64,000 nucleotides of DNA from Virgibacillus profundi (GTDB lineage: Bacteria; Bacillota; Bacilli; Bacillales; Amphibacillaceae): assembly GCF_002287375.1 (NCBI RefSeq), contig NZ_NPOA01000007.1, positions 62,001 to 126,000 of the forward strand, written 5' to 3'. Of the stretch, positions 18,252-26,848 are shown piece after piece (within the stretch, counting starts at the first letter, position 1; each line of letters begins with the position of its first letter). The translations under genes and the position numbers were made by a program. The notes below the pieces were generated by a model. It was not told the DNA's origin and did no database searches. It saw nothing but the letters and a program-made list of their open reading frames with translations.

Positions 18252-19253
18252 TTGCCTGATATTGAGATGAAAGAAAAAAGCTTACAGGAAACAATCGATA
18301 AAACTGCTGCAGTAAAAGCAGAAATAGCAACATTTATTGTCGGTCAGGATGAGGTTATTGATCAGGTGTTATGGACAATTGTCGCAGGTGGACATGCATT
18401 GCTTGAAGGATTGCCGGGCCTGGGGAAAACAATGCTTGTTCGAACAATTTCAGATGTGATGGATCTAAAGTTTTCCAGAATTCAATTCACACCTGATCTA
18501 ATGCCTTCAGATATAACCGGAACAATGATGATAGAGCCGTCTGAAGATGGGAAGCAATCATTTGTATTTCACGAAGGGCCGATATTTGCAAATATTGTGC
18601 TGGCAGACGAAATCAACCGGGCTACACCAAAAACACAAAGCTCCCTGCTTGAAGCAATGGGAGAAAGAACAGTTACTGTTATGGGAGATACGAAGCACCT
18701 TCAGCAGCCCTTCTTTGTACTGGCAACACAGAATCCGATTGATCTTGAAGGTACATATCCGTTACCTGAGGCACAGATGGATCGTTTTTTGGTAAAAATT
18801 AATATTGACTATCCATCAAGAGATGAATTAAAACAGATTGCTGTGAGTACCACTGGAACACTATCACAAAACATATCAAAGATTATAGATGCCAAGGGCT
18901 TAATTGAAATTCAGCAATTGGCTTTGGAATTACTTGTTTCAGAAGAAATCCTGGATTATGCGGTTAATCTTATCATGGCGACACATCCGGGAAATGAGAG
19001 TTCTCCGGAGTCTGTGAAGAAATTTGTTCGATATGGATCAGGACCGCGGGGATTGCAAAGTCTGATTAAAATTGCAAAAGCACGTGCACTTATGAATGGC
19101 AGGTACCATGTTTCCAAAGGCGATATTAAGCATGCTGCAAGGCCTGTACTAAGACATCGTCTTTTCCTCAATTTTGAAGGAGAAGCAACAGGTATCACCA
19201 GTGAAGAAATTATTAATGAAATTATAGCAGCAATCGGTTCTGGTATGTCATGA
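18252..19253 (+). CDS. MoxR-family AAA+ ATPase
   Basis: A 333-residue AAA+ protein with Walker A GLPGLGKTML near residue 55, Walker B ILADEINRA near 117 and sensor 1 LATQNP near 158, plus the MoxR signature EATGTYPLPEAQ-like segment LEGTYPLPEAQMDRF. MoxR ATPases act as chaperones that mature or activate VWA-domain partners, and those partners are encoded just downstream. A frame extension reaches 18222, but TTG at 18252 has GGAGGGGG nine bases upstream and is preferred. The stop overlaps the DUF58 start as ATGA. Confidence 0.93.
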   Translation: MPDIEMKEKSLQETIDKTAAVKAEIATFIVGQDEVIDQVLWTIVAGGHALLEGLPGLGKTMLVRTISDVMDLKFSRIQFTPDLMPSDITGTMMIEPSEDGKQSFVFHEGPIFANIVLADEINRATPKTQSSLLEAMGERTVTVMGDTKHLQQPFFVLATQNPIDLEGTYPLPEAQMDRFLVKINIDYPSRDELKQIAVSTTGTLSQNISKIIDAKGLIEIQQLALELLVSEEILDYAVNLIMATHPGNESSPESVKKFVRYGSGPRGLQSLIKIAKARALMNGRYHVSKGDIKHAARPVLRHRLFLNFEGEATGITSEEIINEIIAAIGSGMS

Positions 19254-20122
19254 AAGAACTTTTAACAAGCACACTGATGTATAGGCTTTCAAAGCATCAA
19301 TTACAATCAGGAAAAATGAAGCGTGGCCACCATAAAGGTGGCAGGCGCTCTACAAGAACCGGAACATCTCTGGAATTCTCTGACTATCGCAATTACCAGC
19401 CAGGTGACGATTTACGATTAATTGACTGGAATGTATTTGCGCGAACTAATAAGCATTATATTAAACGATTTTTGGATGAACAGGAATTAGTTGTTTCCAT
19501 TTACGTTGATTGTTCAAAATCAATGGCAGTAATCCCTGAGAAGTGGAAATTTGCCAAAGGCCTTGCTGCAGCACTGGGATATTTGTCTCTGTCAAGTGAT
19601 GATCGGGTGGGTGTTTTCCCAATTGGCTCAGAAACTCATCCGTTTATGTATAAAAAAGGACGGGCATTTTCCAATCGACTGGTTCATTATATGGACGAAT
19701 TAAAGTCAAATGAAGATCTATTTACACTTTCAAATACGGTTTCGAAGTTGATTCAGCCGAGATCCAGTGTAACGATTTTGATTAGTGATTTACTGGAACC
19801 CATTGAGGAAATAGAAGCATCACTAAAAAAGTTACAAGCCTATAAGCAGGAGCTGTTTGTAATTCAAGTATTGACAGAAGAAGAAATGAATCCAGCTTAC
19901 CAGGGAGACTTGGAATTAATTGATAGTGAAACAAGTGAGTATTTGAATGTAACGATGAGTGGACCGGTAAAAAGGCAATATCAAAACAGACTAAAGGACC
20001 AGACTGATCATATTCAGAAGTTTTGCCATATGAGAGGGATTGGTTTTGTCCAGTGTCAGTCTAATTATTCTTTAGAAGAAATTATTTTTAAAAAACTAAC
20101 AGCTAAAGGATGGATCAAGTGA
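19250..20122 (+). CDS. DUF58 domain protein
   Basis: A 290-residue soluble protein with the DUF58 hallmark GTSLEFSDYRNYQPGDDLRLIDWNVFAR (seen near residues 38-65). It is followed by a VWA-like region with a degenerate metal site (YVDCSKSM near residue 86). DUF58 proteins almost always accompany MoxR ATPases in Bat-like operons, as in B. subtilis yeaC-yeaD. Translationally coupled to moxR by a four-base overlap. Confidence 0.92.
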   Translation: MKELLTSTLMYRLSKHQLQSGKMKRGHHKGGRRSTRTGTSLEFSDYRNYQPGDDLRLIDWNVFARTNKHYIKRFLDEQELVVSIYVDCSKSMAVIPEKWKFAKGLAAALGYLSLSSDDRVGVFPIGSETHPFMYKKGRAFSNRLVHYMDELKSNEDLFTLSNTVSKLIQPRSSVTILISDLLEPIEEIEASLKKLQAYKQELFVIQVLTEEEMNPAYQGDLELIDSETSEYLNVTMSGPVKRQYQNRLKDQTDHIQKFCHMRGIGFVQCQSNYSLEEIIFKKLTAKGWIK

Positions 20123-20131
20123 GGTGAAGAT

Positions 20132-21943
20132 ATGCATTTTTTAACACCTGCCTATTTTGGCTTGTCTATTTTTTTGATAGGGGTTATCCTATTTTACTTA
20201 TTTAGAAAACAATATGATAAACAAGTTGTACCATCGACCTTTTTTTGGCAACAGGTAATGCGTGAGTGGCAAGCAACAAAATGGTGGAGAAAGTTACAGC
20301 AGCATTTGTTACTATATCTTCAGTTACTGATCCTGGCATTATTAATGCTTGCATTGGTTCGTCCATATATTGGGTTGAATGACTTATCCGGTGATCATAT
20401 TGCAGTCGTTATCGATACTTCTGCATCTATGACTGCCAAAGAAGGAGAGCAGGAGCGACTCGCGCTTGCAATGGAAGAGATTGATATCCTGATTGATCAA
20501 TTGGATAATCAAAAGCTGACAGTGATCATAGCAGAACAAACACCTGAGATACTCTTTTCGAATGAAACAAGTAAAAGTAAAATGCGAAATTCATTAGAAA
20601 AGGTAGAATCATCTTTCCGAAGAACTAATATGGATGAGGCTGTACAGCTGGCCAATCAGTTGTTATCAAGCGCAAGTGGAGAAATTCATGTGTTCTCTGA
20701 CCGTGTGGATCGTGAACAAATCAGTGAAACGCATTTGAACCATACAGTTGCCGTACATAATATAGGAACATCCAAAAGTAACTTTTCCATTCATACATTT
20801 GGTGTTGCTGAACAAGAGGGCAAAGTAAATGGAATCCTGTCAGTAGCAAATGAAATGGATATAGAACAGCAGTTTAGTATTATAATAGAATCTGCCGGTG
20901 AAGAGCTTATGAGAATCGACGAATCTATTGAGCCGGGTAAATTAACACAGATTCAGCTACGGGATTTAGAAAAAAAGCCATATTATAAGGCAATTATCAC
21001 AAATGAAGACGATTATCAGGCTGATAATTCCAGTTTTGCATTTTTAGCGACAGATAAGCAGCCATCACTTTATTTGGTTGGGGAAGTAAATTCATTTATT
21101 ACAAAGGCTTTCTCCTATTTAAGCACAGACATTGTTCAGGTTGAGGATAGTAATGAGATTCCGCAAGTGGAAAATGCCATTTATATTCTGGGAAAGGTTC
21201 CTGCTGAAAATTGGCCTGATGGTCCTTTGCTCATCCTGTCACCAACAACAGGCGGACCATTTAAGATCGAAGAAAAGCAGATGCTACAGGATGATTTACA
21301 GGCTGTTAATGAGGATCCGCTTCTGCAATTTGTGAATATAGATGAGGTTTACATTCAACAAAGTTATCCATTTGATTCTTTAACACTTCAATCAATTGTA
21401 ACGAGTGGAGAAACACCTGTAATCAGCAAAGGATCCTATCAGGGCCATCCTTTAGTTTTACTTGGGTTTGATATGGAAGAAACAGACTGGCCAATGCACT
21501 CCAGTTTCCCTGTTTTTTTATATAACACGATTAATTATCTAACAGATCAAAATCATTTGCTTGGCTACCTTCAGCCGGGTGAAAGGAAAGAAATTTCCCA
21601 TTTGACCGGTGTGACAAATAGCATGATTTTAAATGAGGATAATGAGCAAATTTCGGAGCTAAATATAAATGAATCATTTATGAATGCACCGAAAAAGCCT
21701 GGTTTATACAGGGTTCAGGAAGAAACGGAATATGGCATGAAGGAAAGACTTTTTGCTGTTACAGTGGATGATGAGGAAAAATATATGTCACCGAGTAATG
21801 ATTTTACAATTGAAAATCAAAGTGAGCAGAAAGACGACGTTCATGAAGAAAAACCAAATGAGATATGGATAGGTTTTGCTACTTTAGCATTACTGTTTTT
21901 ATTGTTGGAATGGGAGGTATACCGTCGTGGGATTACAGGTTGA
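20132..21943 (+). CDS. VWA-domain membrane protein with BatA-type N terminus
   Basis: A 603-residue protein with two N-terminal helices flanking the BatA-like motif (residues about 5-25 and 55-78). It carries a von Willebrand A domain with an intact metal-ion site DTSASM near residue 89, a long extracytoplasmic region and a C-terminal helix (about residues 573-593). VWA domains bind protein ligands through a divalent cation. The gene starts with ATG behind GAGGTGA and its end overlaps the next gene by 17 bases. It is probably a MoxR client. Confidence 0.85.
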   Translation: MHFLTPAYFGLSIFLIGVILFYLFRKQYDKQVVPSTFFWQQVMREWQATKWWRKLQQHLLLYLQLLILALLMLALVRPYIGLNDLSGDHIAVVIDTSASMTAKEGEQERLALAMEEIDILIDQLDNQKLTVIIAEQTPEILFSNETSKSKMRNSLEKVESSFRRTNMDEAVQLANQLLSSASGEIHVFSDRVDREQISETHLNHTVAVHNIGTSKSNFSIHTFGVAEQEGKVNGILSVANEMDIEQQFSIIIESAGEELMRIDESIEPGKLTQIQLRDLEKKPYYKAIITNEDDYQADNSSFAFLATDKQPSLYLVGEVNSFITKAFSYLSTDIVQVEDSNEIPQVENAIYILGKVPAENWPDGPLLILSPTTGGPFKIEEKQMLQDDLQAVNEDPLLQFVNIDEVYIQQSYPFDSLTLQSIVTSGETPVISKGSYQGHPLVLLGFDMEETDWPMHSSFPVFLYNTINYLTDQNHLLGYLQPGERKEISHLTGVTNSMILNEDNEQISELNINESFMNAPKKPGLYRVQEETEYGMKERLFAVTVDDEEKYMSPSNDFTIENQSEQKDDVHEEKPNEIWIGFATLALLFLLLEWEVYRRGITG

Positions 21944-24728
21944 CAGGCCCCTATTTCTATTATTATTAATCCCGGTACTGATAGTTTTGTATTTTTATTG
22001 GAAGAAAAATAAAGTCACACCAGTTTTTGAAAAGCATACGATTCTATCATTTCGGTTTCTCATATTTCTTTTGCTGATTTTATCACTGTCTATGCCTAAT
22101 ATCCTGCATTCTGTCAAAGGCATAACAACCGTTTTTGTTGTGGATCATTCCGAAAGTGTAAAGAATCAGGAAGGGACAATGCTTGGTTCAATTGAACAGG
22201 CTATTGATGGGATGAAACCCGATGATGAGTATGCAATTGTTTCTGTAGCGGAAAATGCTCAAATTACTCAATCCCTATCCAATAGTGAGCAGGGATTAAT
22301 TTCAAACAGTATCACAGAAAACAGATCTTATACGAATCTGGAAGAGGGGTTACAGCTCGCTTCAAGCCTATTAACGGATGATAAAAAAGGGCGCATCATT
22401 TTAATGTCTGACGGCAATGAGAATATTGGTGATGTCAAAAACCAGGTGGAAATTTTAGATGATCAACAAATTTCAGTAGATGTTCTTCCATTTTATCCTT
22501 CTACCCAAAAAGATGTGGCCATCGAAAATTTCAATGTTCCATCAAGTCTTTATCAAGGGGAAAACGCAAAATTATCAATTAATCTGGCAAGTACAATAGA
22601 CACAAACAGCAGGCTAAGGATAACCAAAAACAATGAAACGGTAATAGATGAAGATATTCGAATTAAGGAAGGGGAAAATTCCTACACCTTCAACGACTTC
22701 ATTGAGGCTTCAGGTAATCATAACTATAGTGCTGAGATTATTACTGAAGGGGATACAGTTTCCCAAAACAACCAATCTTTTGCTATTTCCAATGCAAAAG
22801 GATCTCCTGAAATTCTGTTAGTTGAAGGGGAAGATGGAGAGAGTGATAATATATATGGTGCATTAACAGCGTCTGATCTTGCTGTTACAAGAACAAGACC
22901 GGAGTTATTGCCAACAACATTAGCAGGATTTTTGGAATATGAGTCGATGGTTTTCCAAAATATTTCGGCAACTGATGTAACGCAAGAGCAAATGGAAATG
23001 ATTGAAAGTGCTGTACGTGATTTTGGTAAAGGATTTGTCATGACAGGTGGAAACAAAAGCTATGGTTTAGGTGGTTATTTTAAAACACCAATTGAAAGAT
23101 TACTGCCTGTAGAAATGGATTTAAAAGGAAAGAAAGAATTGCCCTCACTGGGTATGGTGATTGTATTGGATCGATCCGGCAGTATGAGTGGATATAAGCT
23201 GGATTTGGCAAAGGAAGCAGCCGCACGCTCCATTGAATTACTGCGGGAGAAAGATACATTGGGATTTATTGCTTTTGATGATAAGCCTTGGACGATAATC
23301 GAAACAGGACCACTCGATAATAAAGAAGAAGCTGCAGAAAAGATCCGCTCAATTACAGAAGGTGGAGGAACGGAAATTTTCACACCACTCGAGCAGGCAT
23401 ACAGTGAACTGAATTCGTTAAAACTGCAGCGTAAGCATATTATCCTGTTAACAGATGGTCAGTCAGCATCAAATGGCAATTATTCCGAACTTATTTCAGC
23501 AGGACTTGAAAATAATGTTACATTATCAACTGTTGCCATTGGCAGTGACGCTGATCGCTTTTTATTGGAACAATTAGCAACAGAAGGAACCGGACGATTT
23601 TATGATGTTCAGGATGTGTCCACTATACCAAGTATTCTATCAAGGGAAACGGTACTGACGACACGAACATATATTGAAGATAATCCATTTTATCCAATGT
23701 ATACGGAAGGGAATAATTGGAGTTCATTATTTAAAGATGGAGTTCCGGAAATGAATGCATATGTAGCCACAGATCCAAAGGGAAGAGCGGAAACCATTTT
23801 AAGTAGTGAAAAGAATGATCCGGTTCTTTCAAGATGGAAGTATGGACTGGGTAATACGGTTGCATGGACATCTGATGGAAGTGGAAAGTGGGCAGGAGAA
23901 TGGCCAAGCTGGTCGAATTGGCCATCACTTTGGAATGAAGTTATTACATGGACATTCCCATCCTATCAGAGCGATTTATACGATGTGAATCAATCGATCA
24001 ATGGGAAAAATATTAAACTTGAAATAACATCTGCAAGTGAGGACATGCTACCAGTTGAAGCGTCTGTGATTGATGAAAAGGGTGAGGAAATTGATACTAA
24101 GTTCAGGCTGAAATCACCTGGTGAATATGAGGTCAGCTTTACATCAGATCCTGGGATTTATTATTTACAGCTTTCTAAAATAGATGGAGAATCTGTAGCT
24201 GGAACTTTTCAAACCGGGATTGTTGTACCATATTCCAAGGAATTCGAACTGCAAAGCCAAAATGATACGCTTTTACAGGATGTAGCTGAACTTGGAAACG
24301 GAAAAGTTTTAACAGATCCAGAAGAAGCTTTTCGACCAATCGATATAAAAAAACATGAAAAACAGCCTATTTTCATGCATCTGCTATTGCTTGCTTTTCT
24401 GTTATTTTTTATTGAGATAGCTATAAGGCGATTTGGAGTAACATCGGTAGTTGAAAAAATTCGATCTATCGGTAAAAGAAAAACAGTTGATCAGGAGCAA
24501 ACGAAAAAAGATATTGACCGGAAATATACAAGACTTAAAAAAGCAACATCTGAAAAATCCGGTTTATCCAAGGTGAAGGTGAATAAGGAACAAAAAAATA
24601 CTACTAAGAAGGCTGCTAAACAACCAAAAATGGATGTAAAAGAGAAAGAAGTGAGTGAACAGCCAACAAATGATAACAGCGAACGTCTTAAAAGATTATT
24701 GGATGCGAAGAATAGAAAAGGTAAGTAA
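21927..24728 (+). CDS. Large membrane protein with two VWA domains
   Basis: A 933-residue protein with helices near residues 7-25 and 38-55. A first VWA domain has the metal motif DHSESV near residue 72. A glutamine-amidotransferase-like segment (GKGFVMTGGNKSYGLGG near residue 375) precedes a second VWA domain with a full metal site DRSGSM near residue 415. A C-terminal helix (about 820-838) and a lysine-rich cytoplasmic tail of about 90 residues follow. Starts with GTG and overlaps the previous gene by 17 bases. It ends the core operon. The first VWA motif is D-x-S-x-S, so both domains could bind metal. Confidence 0.85.
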   Translation: MGLQVDRPLFLLLLIPVLIVLYFYWKKNKVTPVFEKHTILSFRFLIFLLLILSLSMPNILHSVKGITTVFVVDHSESVKNQEGTMLGSIEQAIDGMKPDDEYAIVSVAENAQITQSLSNSEQGLISNSITENRSYTNLEEGLQLASSLLTDDKKGRIILMSDGNENIGDVKNQVEILDDQQISVDVLPFYPSTQKDVAIENFNVPSSLYQGENAKLSINLASTIDTNSRLRITKNNETVIDEDIRIKEGENSYTFNDFIEASGNHNYSAEIITEGDTVSQNNQSFAISNAKGSPEILLVEGEDGESDNIYGALTASDLAVTRTRPELLPTTLAGFLEYESMVFQNISATDVTQEQMEMIESAVRDFGKGFVMTGGNKSYGLGGYFKTPIERLLPVEMDLKGKKELPSLGMVIVLDRSGSMSGYKLDLAKEAAARSIELLREKDTLGFIAFDDKPWTIIETGPLDNKEEAAEKIRSITEGGGTEIFTPLEQAYSELNSLKLQRKHIILLTDGQSASNGNYSELISAGLENNVTLSTVAIGSDADRFLLEQLATEGTGRFYDVQDVSTIPSILSRETVLTTRTYIEDNPFYPMYTEGNNWSSLFKDGVPEMNAYVATDPKGRAETILSSEKNDPVLSRWKYGLGNTVAWTSDGSGKWAGEWPSWSNWPSLWNEVITWTFPSYQSDLYDVNQSINGKNIKLEITSASEDMLPVEASVIDEKGEEIDTKFRLKSPGEYEVSFTSDPGIYYLQLSKIDGESVAGTFQTGIVVPYSKEFELQSQNDTLLQDVAELGNGKVLTDPEEAFRPIDIKKHEKQPIFMHLLLLAFLLFFIEIAIRRFGVTSVVEKIRSIGKRKTVDQEQTKKDIDRKYTRLKKATSEKSGLSKVKVNKEQKNTTKKAAKQPKMDVKEKEVSEQPTNDNSERLKRLLDAKNRKGK

Positions 24729-24794
24729 TAGTTAGGACATGCTATAATTAATCCAGTCACTTATTCAATAATCATAGACATTAGGAGGATTTTA

Positions 24795-25460
24795 ATGAAG
24801 TTTAGTTTAAGAAATACTACATTTCTATTAACTGCCATATTAATGGTGATTTTTCTGGCAGGCTGTGGAACAGAATCAGAATCAGAAGAAAATCAAAGTG
24901 AAGAGAGTACAGATGAACAGGCACAGTACCCTTCAGAAGTTGAAGAAAATCCAATTGTCACCATAACAATGGAAAATGATGAGGAAATCACGATTGAATT
25001 GTTCCCGGAAATCGCCCCTAATACAGTTGCTAATTTTATATCCCTGGTTGAAGAGGGCTTTTATGATGGATTGATTTTCCACCGGGTTATCCCTGGCTTT
25101 ATGATTCAGGGTGGAGATCCCTCAGGGAATGGCACAGGTGGGCCAGATTATGCCATAAAGGGTGAATTCAGTTCAAATGGCTTTGAAAATGATCTAAAAC
25201 ATGATCGTGGAGTGCTTTCAATGGCACGATCCCAGTCCCCGGATTCAGCAGGATCTCAATTTTTTATCATGACAGAAAACTCTCCCCATCTGGACGGGGA
25301 ATATGCAGGTTTTGGACAGGTCATTAAGGGAATGGAAACCGTTGATGCAATTGTTTCAGCTGAACGTGATGCTGCAGATAAGCCACTTGAGGATCAGAAA
25401 ATGAAAACTGTAGAAGTGGATACAAAAGGATTTGATTATCCTGAGCCGGAAGTAGAGTAG
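24795..25460 (+). CDS. Cyclophilin-type peptidyl-prolyl isomerase lipoprotein
   Basis: A 221-residue protein with a lipoprotein signal (lipobox LAGC, cysteine at about residue 24). An acidic Glu/Ser/Gln linker is followed by a cyclophilin domain (about residues 50-210). Active-site features are [16 protein letters not shown] and SAGSQFFI, with arginine and glutamine placed as in active cyclophilins. It should sit on the outer face of the membrane and aid folding of exported proteins. The 66-base gap after the VWA gene and its own AGGAGG site suggest a partly independent unit; a terminator follows. Confidence 0.92.
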   Translation: MKFSLRNTTFLLTAILMVIFLAGCGTESESEENQSEESTDEQAQYPSEVEENPIVTITMENDEEITIELFPEIAPNTVANFISLVEEGFYDGLIFHRVIPGFMIQGGDPSGNGTGGPDYAIKGEFSSNGFENDLKHDRGVLSMARSQSPDSAGSQFFIMTENSPHLDGEYAGFGQVIKGMETVDAIVSAERDAADKPLEDQKMKTVEVDTKGFDYPEPEVE

Positions 25461-25482
25461 GAATAATTTTAAATAGGAAATT

Positions 25483-25511
25483 TGAGTCAACAATGTTGTT
25501 GGCTCTTTTTG
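25483..25511 (+). terminator. Rho-independent terminator after the cyclophilin gene
   Basis: Stem GAGTCAACA/TGTTGGCTC with a short loop and five T. Confidence 0.8.
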
Positions 25512-25815
25512 TGCTTTGTTGTTTCCTCAACGCAAAGGGTTAGTGATGTCAGGAAGGCGATTGCTTTACCTGTTAAAAATATTTTAATGTGTACAACTGG
25601 ATGTTGAGCTGTTACCCAAAAGATACACAACACGTGAGGCAACCTCTAAAGTCAATCTTTTTTGATTTCTTGTTCACAAATCATGAATGCTATTTTCACA
25701 TATTGATTTATTATTCTTACAATTTTAAAGGTGCTCAAAACAAATTCTAAAAAAGTATAAAATCCAATAAATAGGTATCTTGAATGGTCAGAAGTGTTCC
25801 TTTTATTTAATTATG
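25512..25815. other. Intergenic stretch without recognisable feature
   Basis: About 300 A+T-rich bases between the cyclophilin terminator and the convergent end of gltC. I see no open frame with a ribosome site and no clear hairpin with a T run for gltC. Confidence 0.5.
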
Positions 25816-26715
25816 CTATTGAAATTGCTGTAACCTTGAGAAAAAGGTTTTGACAAACTCATAAAATATCTTTTCTGAAGGCGCTAAGTTCTTTTCTTTC
25901 TGTTTAATGACCCCAACTGTCCGCTTTATTTCCGGAATAAGTGGAAGTTTAACAGTCATTCTTGGTGTAACCTCATAAAACGTACTCTCTGGTAAAAGTG
26001 TTACTCCGATTCCGGCGGAAACCAAGCCTTTAATCGCATCTAAATCTTCTCCTTCTGAAGAAACTTTTGGCGTGAATCCAGCCTGCCTGCATGAATCGAT
26101 CAACATTTTTTCTAAAATAAATCCTTTTGGGAAACTAACAAACTCATCGTGTTTTAAGTCGTTAAGGTGCAGACTTTTCCTTTCTGCTAGGGGATGTGAA
26201 AGTGGTAATAGTGCAGAGATGTTTTCCGTAAACAATATATTACCTTCTATTTGGGGATCTTCTTTAGGAACAGGACCTAGGAAGGCTACATCCATATCGC
26301 CTTTTTTTACGGAATCGACCAAAAAATTGTACGTACCTTGACGCAATTGAAAAGCTATATTTGGATATTGATCTTTAAAAGATGTAATCACACTTGGAAT
26401 CAGATGATTGGATAAGCTTGTTGGAAAACCAATTTTAATCGTTCCACGTTCAGGGTCCAGATAGACATCCACTTGTTTTTTCGCATTCTCCACAGCCTGC
26501 ATTACAGTCTTGGTATGCTTGTAAAAAATCTTTCCTATTTGCGTTAATTTGATATTCCTTCCTTCACGTTCAAATAAAGCGACTCCAAGCTCTGCCTCTA
26601 AATTAGCAATTTGTGTACTCACCGCAGATTGAGCAACATGCAACTGTTCCGCTGCACGAGATACGTGTTCACGATTAGCAACCTCCATAAAATAACGCAA
26701 TTGTCGTAGCTCCAT
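25816..26715 (-). CDS. gltC: LysR-type activator of glutamate synthase, GltC
   Basis: A 299-residue LysR regulator that closely follows B. subtilis GltC: N-terminal helix-turn-helix MELRQLRYFMEVANREHVS, the DPERGTIKIGFPTSLSN hinge near residue 90 and the effector-pocket segment EGEDLDAIKGLVSAGIGVT near 220. GltC activates glutamate synthase when 2-oxoglutarate is high and glutamate low, and it interacts with glutamate dehydrogenase in B. subtilis. It is divergent from gltB with a 133-base shared region, the expected arrangement. Confidence 0.95.
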   Translation of the reverse strand: MELRQLRYFMEVANREHVSRAAEQLHVAQSAVSTQIANLEAELGVALFEREGRNIKLTQIGKIFYKHTKTVMQAVENAKKQVDVYLDPERGTIKIGFPTSLSNHLIPSVITSFKDQYPNIAFQLRQGTYNFLVDSVKKGDMDVAFLGPVPKEDPQIEGNILFTENISALLPLSHPLAERKSLHLNDLKHDEFVSFPKGFILEKMLIDSCRQAGFTPKVSSEGEDLDAIKGLVSAGIGVTLLPESTFYEVTPRMTVKLPLIPEIKRTVGVIKQKEKNLAPSEKIFYEFVKTFFSRLQQFQ

Positions 26716-26737
26716 TTTATATCTCTCCCATCAATCC

Positions 26738-26802
26738 ATCTTTATTTCAGATAGTTTTTATCTTAAGTATATATTGTTTCGATCAATTTGAAAACTTATA
26801 AT
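26738..26802 (+). promoter_or_regulatory. gltC-gltB control region: LysR boxes and gltB promoter
   Basis: ATCTTTATTTCAGAT at 26738-26752 is a T-N11-A dyad of LysR type. The overlapping AGATA-N5-TATCT at 26749-26763 is a perfect second dyad. A promoter TTGTTT (26774-26779), 17 bases, TATAAT (26797-26802) directs gltB. The second dyad ends about 10 bases before the -35 box, where an activator such as GltC would touch RNA polymerase. Confidence 0.65.
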
Positions 26803-26848
26803 TAATGTAAAATTTGGAATAAGACTAACAAGAATGGAGGAATAAGCT

